Source of the DNA: an uncultured Alphaproteobacteria bacterium
Lineage (GTDB): Bacteria; Pseudomonadota; Alphaproteobacteria; HIMB59; GCA-002718135
Assembly (NCBI GenBank): GCA_902594815.1
Contig: CACJNL010000011.1
Location: 1 to 43,574 of the forward strand
Reading direction: 5' to 3'
Length of the DNA stretch: 43,574 nt
Under the pieces are notes generated by a model. It was not told where the DNA came from, did no database searches, and saw nothing but the letters and a program-made list of their open reading frames with translations. This document shows, piece by piece, positions 35,035-42,420 of this stretch; position 1 is the stretch's first letter, and the number at the start of each line of letters is the position of its first letter. The translations under genes and the position numbers were made by a program.

Positions 35035-35118
35035 TGGTATGAGTAGAGGAAATTGAACCCACACCACCGAAGTGACCGGATTTGAATTCAGCGCGTCTAC
35101 CAGTTCACCCATACTCCC
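35035..35118 (-). pseudogene. Degenerate full-length tRNA-Leu copy
   Basis: An 84-base relative of the intact tRNA-Leu, including the terminal CCA. The anticodon loop has lost a base, the anticodon stem is mispaired (CTGAA against TCCGG), the acceptor has a G-A clash (TACTCAT for TACTCCT) and the T-stem/loop carries changes. It is unlikely to work. It is the outermost and most diverged copy, probably the oldest. The gap 34847-35269 around it has no gene; short TCGCAA/TTGCAA repeats 10 bases apart occur at 35195-35210. Confidence 0.9.
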
Positions 35119-35269
35119 ATATTATTTATCCCAGTAATATTGTGTTTCTTCTCTAAAAACATTCGTATTTTTTAAAAATTGCATTTGAAAACCCTCGCAA
35201 AGCATTGCAAGGTTATTTATAAAACAATAAGCAAATTTATGATAACTAATAAATTTAATAGATTAATTA

Positions 35270-36157
35270 ATGATAAATAATGGATCAAAACATTTATTTT
35301 TAATATCTTCTTATCCTAAAAGCGGTAATACACTTCTAAGAATTATCTTATCATCATTATTTTTTAGCAAAGATGGAAAAACAAATTTAGAAAAAATTTT
35401 AATAGATCAACTTGAAAGTATTGATAGATTGGTAATGATCAAGAGTATTAATAAAGATGATTATTTCAAATTAAATGATTTAAATATACTTTATAAATAT
35501 CATCTAAAGATTAAAGAAAAATCTAATTTTTATTTTAGTGAAGATTTTTCTTTTTTTAAAACTCACCACGCACGCCTTAATGTTCAAAATCATCCTTACA
35601 TTACAGATAGTTTTTTAAGAGGATTTATATATTTGATTAGAGATCCAAGAGATATTGTTGTTTCTTGGGCTAACCACGCCAATTTAAGTATAGAAAGAAG
35701 CATAGATTTAATCTTAAATCCCTCAAGATGCATAGCTTGGACAGGTAAACATCAAAAATTTCCTGAGACAATTAAACCTTTATCATTAATATCTAATTGG
35801 GAGAACCATGTTAACTCATGGACTAGTAAATCAACCGATGTACCTAATATGATCATAAAATTTGAAGATTTTATAACAAAAAAAGAATTAATAATTTTAG
35901 ATATTGTAAATTTTTTTAAAAAAAATTATGGAATAGAAATTTTAAATCTTGATCTTAAAATAAAAAACATTCTTGAAACAACTAATTTTGATTATTTGAA
36001 AAAAATGGAAGAAAAATATGGTTTTGGAGAAAGGTTAAAAGGAAAATTTTTTAATAAAGGTATAAAAAACCAATGGATAAATAAACTTACTCAAGACCAA
36101 TCAAAAAAAATTAAAAATAGATTTATTTCAACTATGACAAAATATGATTATTTATAA
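35270..36157 (+). CDS. Sulfotransferase family protein
   Basis: A 295-residue PAPS-dependent sulfotransferase. SSYPKSGNTLLRI (about 13-25) is the 5'-phosphosulfate loop and LIRDPRDIVVSWANH (about 122-136) the 3'-phosphate-binding segment. FKTHHA and LISNWENHVNSW also fit. The C terminus (GFGERLKGKFFNKG, QWINKLT) matches carbohydrate/flavonol-type enzymes. It likely sulfates a surface glycan or small metabolite; the acceptor is unknown. It is very AT- and lysine-rich, in keeping with foreign cargo next to the tRNA remnants. Confidence 0.85.
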   Translation: MINNGSKHLFLISSYPKSGNTLLRIILSSLFFSKDGKTNLEKILIDQLESIDRLVMIKSINKDDYFKLNDLNILYKYHLKIKEKSNFYFSEDFSFFKTHHARLNVQNHPYITDSFLRGFIYLIRDPRDIVVSWANHANLSIERSIDLILNPSRCIAWTGKHQKFPETIKPLSLISNWENHVNSWTSKSTDVPNMIIKFEDFITKKELIILDIVNFFKKNYGIEILNLDLKIKNILETTNFDYLKKMEEKYGFGERLKGKFFNKGIKNQWINKLTQDQSKKIKNRFISTMTKYDYL

Positions 36158-36200
36158 TATTACGATATTAGCTAAACTAATTTATAATTTTTTTTTAAGT

Positions 36201-36755
36201 ATGAGATTAATTGTTTTAATAATAATTTTAATAAATTTTGTGTCTTTAGGAACTTTAGCTGAAGAAATTAGAGTGCCATTTAATAAAGAAAGTGCAAGAT
36301 ATTGGGGTTACATTAGTGACAGAACAATGGGTGGTATCTCAAATGGGCAGGCCTTTCTTGATGAGGATAAAAATAATATCTTCGCTAGACTTACAGGTAA
36401 TGTAAGCACTGAAAATAATGGTGGATTTATCCAGTTACGTTCTACATTGTCCTTTTTAGATATAAATAATCTTGAAAAAGAGCTAAGAGGTGTTCGTCTC
36501 AACACTAAAGGGAATGGCGAAACTTACCATATTTTTATTCGCACAAGTAAAACAAGATCTTACAGTGATTTTTACTATGCTACTTTCATTGCAAATGAGG
36601 AATGGAAAATAGTAGATTTACCATTTAATGAATTTAAGCATAGATTTTCTAATAGTGTTCTTGATGGAAATGATATTCAAACATTTGGTATTGTGGCTTA
36701 CGGAAGAGACTTTTATTCTGATGTCTCCGTGTCAGAAATAATTTTTTATTTTTAA
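36201..36755 (+). CDS. CIA30-like secreted protein
   Basis: A 184-residue protein with a signal peptide (MRLIVLIIILINFVSLGTLA) and a CIA30/galactose-binding-like domain: YWGYISDRTMGGISNG, NGGFIQLRS, GVRLNTKGNGETYHIFIRT and the closing FGIVAYGRDF. CIA30 relates to a complex I assembly factor, but bacterial secreted members have unknown roles. The ATG at 36201 gives a clean signal peptide; an earlier in-frame ATG at 36144 overlaps the sulfotransferase stop and would spoil it. Confidence 0.78.
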   Translation: MRLIVLIIILINFVSLGTLAEEIRVPFNKESARYWGYISDRTMGGISNGQAFLDEDKNNIFARLTGNVSTENNGGFIQLRSTLSFLDINNLEKELRGVRLNTKGNGETYHIFIRTSKTRSYSDFYYATFIANEEWKIVDLPFNEFKHRFSNSVLDGNDIQTFGIVAYGRDFYSDVSVSEIIFYF

Positions 36756-36765
36756 TTTAAAAAAA

Positions 36766-36794
36766 CCTCTCTTTGATTTTTAATCAAAGAGAGG
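36766..36794 (-). terminator. Rho-independent terminator (works best on minus strand)
   Basis: CCTCTCTTTGAT and ATCAAAGAGAGG form a perfect 12-bp stem with a five-base loop. Read on the minus strand the stem is followed by an unbroken T run (36765 downwards), ideal for the small gene at 36805-36876. On the plus strand TAAAAGTTTTTT follows, so it may also end the CIA30 transcript. Confidence 0.9.
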
Positions 36795-36804
36795 TAAAAG
36801 TTTT

Positions 36805-36876
36805 TTAAGAGAACACAAAATAAAGTATTACAATAACAACCACAGCTGCTACAATCCAAGTCCATTTATTATTCAT
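36805..36876 (-). CDS. 23-residue single-helix membrane peptide
   Basis: Encodes MNNKWTWIVAAVV continuing VIVILYFVFS, one hydrophobic helix after a short polar N terminus. AAGGAGGA sits immediately upstream with about five bases to the ATG, a near-perfect Shine-Dalgarno, and a strong terminator follows within 11 bases of the stop. This full expression unit for such a short frame is strong evidence of a real gene. No family is assigned; a regulatory or stabilising partner of a membrane complex is possible. Confidence 0.75.
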   Translation of the reverse strand: MNNKWTWIVAAVVVIVILYFVFS

Positions 36877-37010
36877 AGTTCCTCCTTAGATAGATTCTAA
36901 TACTAAATAATTTTTCGAAATTAGTTATATTTTTTTGATTTTACTTGAAAAACCGTTATTATTTTGGTTCTTTGAATTTTCAATTATTAGTGTTTTTAGC
37001 TTAATTTAAT

Positions 37011-38228
37011 ATGGTAAAAAAAATTGACACATTAGTAATAGGTGCTGGTCAAGCTGGGTTGGCCGCAAGTGAACATTTGTCCAATCATAACATTGATCAC
37101 CTTATATTGGAGAAAGATAGAATAGTTGAGCGTTGGCGAACTTCTCGTTGGGATTCATTAGTTGCGAATGGACCTGCTTGGCACGATAGATTTCCAACTT
37201 TAGAGTTTAGTGAATTAAACCAAGACAGTTTTGCTACGAAAAATAGAGTTGTTAAATATTTTGAGGAATTTGCAAAGAAAATTAATGCACCAGTAATAGA
37301 AAACATAAATGTTTTGCAAGTTGAAAAGTATAGTGAAAATAATTTTTTTATTAAAACTTCTGCTGGAGAATTTGAAGCCAAGAATGTAATTTGTGCTACG
37401 GGAGCATTTCAAGTACCAGTAATACCTAGTATTATTCCTAAGGACTCAAATATTTTACAGATGCATTCACAATTTTATAAAAATCCTGAACAACTTAAAA
37501 AAGGTGCTGTCTTAGTAGTTGGCTCAGGTTCATCAGGATCTCAAATAGCTGAAGAATTAAATAGGGTAAACAAAGAGGTTTACTTTTCTATTGGACCTCA
37601 CGATAGACCTCCTCGAAGATACAGAGGTAAGGATAATGTTTGGTGGCTTGGTGTGTTAGGTAAGTGGGAAGCAAAGACTCCGAAACCTGGAACACAACAT
37701 GTGACAATTGCAGTGAGTGGATATGATAGAGGTAAGACTATTGATTTTAGAAAATTTGCTCATAACGGCATAACGTTACTCGGCATGACAAAAAAATTTG
37801 AAAATGGAAAACTATATTTTGAAGATGATTTAAAAACAAATATAGAAAATGGAGATAAAAATTACCTTAATTTGTTAGATGAAGCTGATGAATACATAAA
37901 AAAAAATAACCTTTCTTTTCCTGTGGAACCAGAAGCAAGAGATTTTATTTCTGATCACTCGTGTATTACAAAACCATTTTTGGAATTAGATTTAGAAGAA
38001 TTAGGCATTACATCAGTAATTTGGGCGACAGGTTACAAACATGATTTTAATTGGATGAAAGTTGATGTGATTGATAATGAGGGAAAGCCAATACATAAAA
38101 ATGGAGTAGCAAAAACGCCAGGTATATATTTTTTAGGCTTGCCGTGGTTATCAATGAGAGGCTCTTCCTTTATTTGGGGTGTTTGGAAAGATGCAAAATA
38201 TGTGGTTGAACATATTGCTAATAGATAA
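37011..38228 (+). CDS. Flavin-containing monooxygenase / NAD(P)-FAD oxidoreductase
   Basis: A 405-residue enzyme of the CzcO/YUCCA-like group. VIGAGQAGLAASEHL binds FAD, ERWRTSRWDSL follows as in FMOs, and VVGSGSSGSQIAEEL binds NADPH. ICATGAFQVP and VIWATGYKHDFNWM are the two ATG-type motifs of the family. It likely oxygenates a nitrogen- or sulfur-containing substrate. RidA follows 25 bases downstream, and the series continues through DUF1028 and an HDAC-like enzyme on the same strand. Confidence 0.85.
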   Translation: MVKKIDTLVIGAGQAGLAASEHLSNHNIDHLILEKDRIVERWRTSRWDSLVANGPAWHDRFPTLEFSELNQDSFATKNRVVKYFEEFAKKINAPVIENINVLQVEKYSENNFFIKTSAGEFEAKNVICATGAFQVPVIPSIIPKDSNILQMHSQFYKNPEQLKKGAVLVVGSGSSGSQIAEELNRVNKEVYFSIGPHDRPPRRYRGKDNVWWLGVLGKWEAKTPKPGTQHVTIAVSGYDRGKTIDFRKFAHNGITLLGMTKKFENGKLYFEDDLKTNIENGDKNYLNLLDEADEYIKKNNLSFPVEPEARDFISDHSCITKPFLELDLEELGITSVIWATGYKHDFNWMKVDVIDNEGKPIHKNGVAKTPGIYFLGLPWLSMRGSSFIWGVWKDAKYVVEHIANR

Positions 38229-38253
38229 ATAAAGGTTAGAATTTAATAACATT

Positions 38254-38670
38254 ATGGAACATAAAAGAATTAGAAAGTTTAATACTAAGGATACCTACCC
38301 TGAACAAAATCTAGATACTGATTTATGTCAAGCTGTAGTTACAGAAGGTGGAAAAACGATTTGGCTTAGAGGTCAATGTCCACAAAATTTGGATGATGCA
38401 GTAAATTTAGATAGCGAGGATCCTGCTGAACAAACACGCAAGGTAATGCAAAATATAGAACAACTTATTAACGAAGCGGGTGGCGAGATGAAACATTTGG
38501 TAAAAATAGTTGTCTATATTACTGATATAAAAAACAGAGAAGCGGTTTATAGAGCAATCGGTGAATTCACAAAAGGCATTTATCCTGTTTCAACAGGGTT
38601 AGTTGTCTCTGCACTTGCTCGACCTGAATGGTTAGTTGAAATTGATGCGACTGCTGTAGTACCAGAATGA
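38254..38670 (+). CDS. RidA family protein
   Basis: A 138-residue member of the RidA/YjgF/YER057c family. AGGEMKHLVKIVVYITD and LARPEWLVEIDATAVV, with the arginine that binds the carboxylate of imine intermediates, are present. The longer N terminus places it in a RidA subgroup rather than archetypal RidA. Such proteins hydrolyse reactive enamines/imines, which fits a partner that oxidises amines. Its stop overlaps the DUF1028 start (ATGA). Confidence 0.87.
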   Translation: MEHKRIRKFNTKDTYPEQNLDTDLCQAVVTEGGKTIWLRGQCPQNLDDAVNLDSEDPAEQTRKVMQNIEQLINEAGGEMKHLVKIVVYITDIKNREAVYRAIGEFTKGIYPVSTGLVVSALARPEWLVEIDATAVVPE

Positions 38671-39341
38671 CTTTTTCATTAGTTGCGAGATGCAAAGAAA
38701 CTGGTATGCTTGGCACTGCAGTTACATCTTCTTCTCCCGCTGTAGCGGCTAGATGCTCTTACACAAGATCAAATGTAGGAGCTGTCTCAACGCAAAATGT
38801 AACTGATCCATCACTAGGAAAAAAATCTCTAGATTTTCTTGAAACAGGCTTAACATCAACACAAGTTGTTGAAAAAATAAAATCAACAAATAAGCACTTA
38901 GAATATAGACAGGTATTAATAATTGACTCAAATGGCAACACAGCAATCCACTCCGGCAATAATTCTCTTGGTATTTGGAGCGAAGCTATTGGTGATAATG
39001 TTATTTCCGCTGGCAATCTCTTAGCAAATAAAGAAGTTACAAAAGTAATAGTTTCTGCATTTGAGCAAAATAAAGGACACTTGGCTGATAGAATGTTGGC
39101 AGGATTACAAGCTGGTCTTGATGCTGGAGGTGAGGAAGGACCTATTCATTCAGCAGGAATAAAAATAAGTCATCAAGTCTCATGGCCTATAATTGATTTA
39201 AGATGTGATTGGACAGAAGAATGTCCCGTAAAGAAACTCTTTGAAATCTGGAAAGTTTATAAACCGCAAGTTCATGATTATTTACAGAGAGCAATGGATC
39301 CCGTAGACGCCCCTTCCTATGGTGTTCCAGGAGATAAATAA
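38667..39341 (+). CDS. DUF1028 family protein (Ntn-hydrolase-like)
   Basis: A 224-residue protein: TFSLVARCKETGMLGTAVTS at the start, AARCSYTRSNVGAVSTQNVTDP, SGNNSLGIW, SAGNLLANKEV, MLAGLQAGLDAGGEEGP and WPIIDLRCDW fit DUF1028 throughout. The family resembles N-terminal-nucleophile hydrolases and often neighbours RidA and peptidase genes; no activity is established. It is translationally coupled to RidA. The gene for the HDAC-like enzyme starts 26 bases after its stop. Confidence 0.87.
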   Translation: MTFSLVARCKETGMLGTAVTSSSPAVAARCSYTRSNVGAVSTQNVTDPSLGKKSLDFLETGLTSTQVVEKIKSTNKHLEYRQVLIIDSNGNTAIHSGNNSLGIWSEAIGDNVISAGNLLANKEVTKVIVSAFEQNKGHLADRMLAGLQAGLDAGGEEGPIHSAGIKISHQVSWPIIDLRCDWTEECPVKKLFEIWKVYKPQVHDYLQRAMDPVDAPSYGVPGDK

Positions 39342-39366
39342 ACAAAAATATTTATCTATAAAGATC

Positions 39367-40401
39367 ATGAAAACAATTTATTCTGAACAACATATTTATC
39401 AAAACTCCAAATCTGAACTTGCTGGTGGACAACTTATAAAACCTTATGAGTGTCCGGAAAGGATGGAGTATATTTTACAAGAAATTAATTCAAGGAACTT
39501 AGGTGAAGTTTTAAAACCAAAAGCAACAGATTTAAAAATAGTAAAAAAAGTTCATGACCCAAAATATGTTAAATTTTTAGAACAAGCTTGGATAGAATGG
39601 CAAAAAGAGGGCTATCAAGGGGAAGCGATTCCAACAGTATGGCCTAGCAGATCAATGAATTCTCAAAAGATCCCTAATCATATAGAGGGAAAACTTGGTT
39701 ATTATTGTTTGGCGAATGAAACATCTATAAGTGAAGGATCAGTAAAGGGTGCCTACGAGGCTGTGAAAGTAGTTTTAACAGCAACTGATATGCTAGAAAA
39801 GGAAAAAAGCTTATTTGCATTATGTCGTCCACCTGGTCATCATGCCTCTAGAGATCAATATGGTGGTTATTGTTTTTTCAACAACATTGCCATTGCTGCA
39901 GAAAGGTTAATTGAAAAAGGTGCAAAAAAAATATTTATTTTAGACATTGATTTTCATCATGGGAATGGGACACAGGCAATATTTTATCAACGATCAGATA
40001 TTTACTTTGCGTCACTTCATGGACATCCTAAGGAAGCCTTCCCACATTTTCTTGGTTATGCTAATGAAAAAGGTAACGGGGCAGGGGAAGGTTATAATAT
40101 TAACTACCCAATGAAACCTGGAACACCTTATGCTGAATGGACGAAGGCTCTTGATGATGCCATCGAAAAAATTAAATCTTATCAACCCGATGCATTATTA
40201 ATTTCTTTGGGTGTTGATACATATGAAAAAGATCCCATTAGCTTCTTTAAGTTAAAAAGTGATGATTTTTATGATGTTGGAAAAAAAATAGCTTCATGTA
40301 ACTTTCCAACTTTATTTGTAATGGAGGGAGGATACGCCATTAAAGAAATTGGCATTAATACGGTTAATGTATTACGAGGTTTTGAAGGTTCTTCCTATTA
40401 A
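39367..40401 (+). CDS. Histone deacetylase-like amidohydrolase (acetylpolyamine type)
   Basis: A 344-residue zinc enzyme of the arginase/deacetylase fold. CRPPGHHASRDQYGGYCFFNN holds the active-site histidine pair, ILDIDFHHGNGTQAIF the metal Asp and His, and LGVDTYEKDPISFF the second metal aspartate; VMEGGY closes the site. It resembles bacterial acetylpolyamine amidohydrolases, which remove acetyl groups from acetylated polyamines. The start at 39367 (MKTIYSEQH) fits the family; upstream in-frame sequence overlaps DUF1028. Substrate inferred from family. Confidence 0.88.
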   Translation: MKTIYSEQHIYQNSKSELAGGQLIKPYECPERMEYILQEINSRNLGEVLKPKATDLKIVKKVHDPKYVKFLEQAWIEWQKEGYQGEAIPTVWPSRSMNSQKIPNHIEGKLGYYCLANETSISEGSVKGAYEAVKVVLTATDMLEKEKSLFALCRPPGHHASRDQYGGYCFFNNIAIAAERLIEKGAKKIFILDIDFHHGNGTQAIFYQRSDIYFASLHGHPKEAFPHFLGYANEKGNGAGEGYNINYPMKPGTPYAEWTKALDDAIEKIKSYQPDALLISLGVDTYEKDPISFFKLKSDDFYDVGKKIASCNFPTLFVMEGGYAIKEIGINTVNVLRGFEGSSY

Positions 40402-40405
40402 GATT

Positions 40406-41560
40406 TTACAATCCATTTTCTAATTTATGTAATAAATTTTCTAACATCTGATCACATAAATCAATCTGAGCTTTTTCAATATATTCATTAGGTTTATGAC
40501 CTTGATTCATTGATCCTGGCCCACATATTGCGGTTTCAATATTTAATTCATTACTAAAAAGACCACCCTCAGTACCAAATGAAACTTTTTCAACATTATT
40601 ATTTCCTGTAAGTCCATTTAAAAAACTTATTACATCTGAATTTTTCATTGTGTTTAGCGCGGGGTATTGACTTGTTACATTAATTGCAATTTCAGTATCA
40701 GGAAATCTATCTATATGAGATTTTACAATTTTTTCTGATAAATTTTTTATATCATTTAATATTAAATTAGGATCATCACTATACAAACTTCTTATTTCAA
40801 ATAATAAACATGAAGAACTTGGAACAATATTTACTGCGACTCCTCCTTCAATTTTACCAACTTGTAAAGTTGTGTAAGGCACCTCAAAATCATTATCATG
40901 AGTTGAGTTATTAATTAAATTAGTTTGTATATTTTTAATACCTTGTATGAATTCAGTAGCCAAGTAAATAGCATTTAATCCTTTTGTTGTTAAAGCTGAG
41001 TGAGCTTCTTTCCCTTTTATCAAAACTGAAGCATTAACTTTACCTTTATGGCCTGACATTACTTGCATTGATGTTGGCTCTCCGACAATGCAAAAAAGAG
41101 GATTAGTTGAGGAATTTTTTAACATTTCTATCAATGATCTCACACCTACACATCCAATTTCCTCATCATAGGAAAAAGAAAAATGCAAAGGTGTTTTTAA
41201 ATTCATTAAGGATGCTTTTGAAGCTGCATGTAAAGCACATGCAACAAAACTTTTCATATCAGCAGTTCCTCTTCCATATAGTTTATTATCAATTTCAGTG
41301 AGTTCAAATGGATTAGTATTCCATTTTTGGTTTGTTACTGGAACAACATCAGTATGTCCTGATAATATTATACCTGCTTGATCAACAGGTCCGATCGTTG
41401 CAAAAAGATTAGCTTTTGTCCCTTCCTTATTTTTTATAATTGTAATTTTTGCTCCAGCATCTTTTAAAATTTTCTCACAATAGGATATAATCTCTAAATT
41501 GGAATTTGAACTAACCGTATTAAATGAAATTAGTTTTTCTAAAATTTGAATAGAATTCAC
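40406..41560 (-). CDS. M20 family deacylase (ArgE/acetylornithine deacetylase type)
   Basis: A 384-residue zinc peptidase-fold enzyme. LSGHTDVVPV and YGRGTADMKSF hold metal ligands, SYDEEIGCVG the catalytic glutamate, IVGEPTSMQ and GHKGK the dimerisation-domain start, and GPGSMNQGHKPNEY the last metal histidine. It resembles ArgE but sits with a TauD-like dioxygenase and an aldehyde dehydrogenase, so a catabolic N-acyl amino acid is more likely than arginine synthesis. The start overlaps the dioxygenase stop (ATGA). Confidence 0.87.
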   Translation of the reverse strand: MNSIQILEKLISFNTVSSNSNLEIISYCEKILKDAGAKITIIKNKEGTKANLFATIGPVDQAGIILSGHTDVVPVTNQKWNTNPFELTEIDNKLYGRGTADMKSFVACALHAASKASLMNLKTPLHFSFSYDEEIGCVGVRSLIEMLKNSSTNPLFCIVGEPTSMQVMSGHKGKVNASVLIKGKEAHSALTTKGLNAIYLATEFIQGIKNIQTNLINNSTHDNDFEVPYTTLQVGKIEGGVAVNIVPSSSCLLFEIRSLYSDDPNLILNDIKNLSEKIVKSHIDRFPDTEIAINVTSQYPALNTMKNSDVISFLNGLTGNNNVEKVSFGTEGGLFSNELNIETAICGPGSMNQGHKPNEYIEKAQIDLCDQMLENLLHKLENGL

Positions 41561-42420
41561 TTTTTTTCTCGTTTATCATTCAATACAGTAACTCGGTGCA
41601 TTTTACGTTTATTAGGCATATAATCTCCGATTGCATAGTGCATCGTGCACCTATTATCCCATATAGCTATAGTATTTTTACTCCATTTAAAGCGTATTTG
41701 AAATTCTGGTTTGTTCATAAAATTAAAAAGATAATTTAATAAATTACTTGAGTCTGTAGCATTCATACCAACAATATGATGAGTAAAACTAGGGTTGATA
41801 TATATGTAATTTTTTTTTGTTATAGGATGTGTTCTTATAATTGGATGTATTGAGCTGCCAAATTTTTGATGTCCTTCATTAAGTTTATTCGCAGCTCCAA
41901 CTGGTTGATTTTTAGTATAATTATTTCTAAAGGCGCCCATATCATGCACTGCTTTGAGAGATTTTAAATATTTTTTTAATTCTAAAGGTAAGGCTTCATA
42001 TATTGATGATAAGCAAGTCCAAAGAGTATCGCCACCATACTGTGGAATAATTCTACTATACAAAATTGATGCAAAAGGAGGGTTAGGTCTAAATGTAAGA
42101 TCAGTATGCCACTCATCTGTATCGGGGGGTCTTTTTTCATCATTTTCTAATAGAACTATTTCAGGAAATTTATCTACATGAGGATAAACTGGGTGAGGTG
42201 GTTCTATATCACCAAAACTTTTTGCGAAATTTATATGTTGAGTGGGTGAAATTTTCTGATCACGAAAAAAAATTACTTTGTTTTCAATTAAGTATTTATA
42301 AATTTCATTGCAAATATTTGGCGATAAATCCTCAAATACATTTTTGCATATAATTTCTGCACCAATGTTTGGTGTTAATTTATTAACTTGTAAATTTGTC
42401 AAACCTCTATTTATTCCCAT
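41557..42420 (-). CDS. TauD/TfdA family Fe(II)/2-oxoglutarate dioxygenase
   Basis: A 287-residue oxygenase. VIFFRDQKISPTQHINFAKS is the early conserved block, EWHTDLTFRPNPP carries the HxD iron ligands, GGDTLW follows, and the distal histidine lies in RKMHRVTVLND. IWDNRCTMHYA is also typical. Members hydroxylate sulfonates, aryloxyacids or quaternary amines; substrate unknown. It overlaps the ALDH gene by 10 bases and the ArgE-like gene by four, so the three are one operon. Confidence 0.88.
   Translation of the reverse strand: MGINRGLTNLQVNKLTPNIGAEIICKNVFEDLSPNICNEIYKYLIENKVIFFRDQKISPTQHINFAKSFGDIEPPHPVYPHVDKFPEIVLLENDEKRPPDTDEWHTDLTFRPNPPFASILYSRIIPQYGGDTLWTCLSSIYEALPLELKKYLKSLKAVHDMGAFRNNYTKNQPVGAANKLNEGHQKFGSSIHPIIRTHPITKKNYIYINPSFTHHIVGMNATDSSNLLNYLFNFMNKPEFQIRFKWSKNTIAIWDNRCTMHYAIGDYMPNKRKMHRVTVLNDKREKK

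Noticed and set aside
32188-35118. Regularly spaced repeats considered as a CRISPR-like array
   Set aside because: The repeats are tRNA-Leu copies of different lengths separated by whole genes of about 0.8-1.1 kb; there are no short uniform spacers and no cas genes.
34093-35118. Second and third functional tRNA-Leu genes
   Set aside because: The 62-nt copy lacks the T arm and acceptor 3' strand; the 84-nt copy has a mispaired anticodon stem, a shortened loop and an acceptor mismatch.
32273-36760. Search for an integrase or transposase driving the tRNA cassettes
   Set aside because: All readable frames are the rhodanese, unknown secreted protein, bactofilin, sulfotransferase and CIA30-like genes; none has recombinase motifs.
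38749-39016. Minus-strand reading frames inside the DUF1028 gene
   Set aside because: They lie wholly within a gene with strong family motifs, and have no ribosome site or recognisable content.
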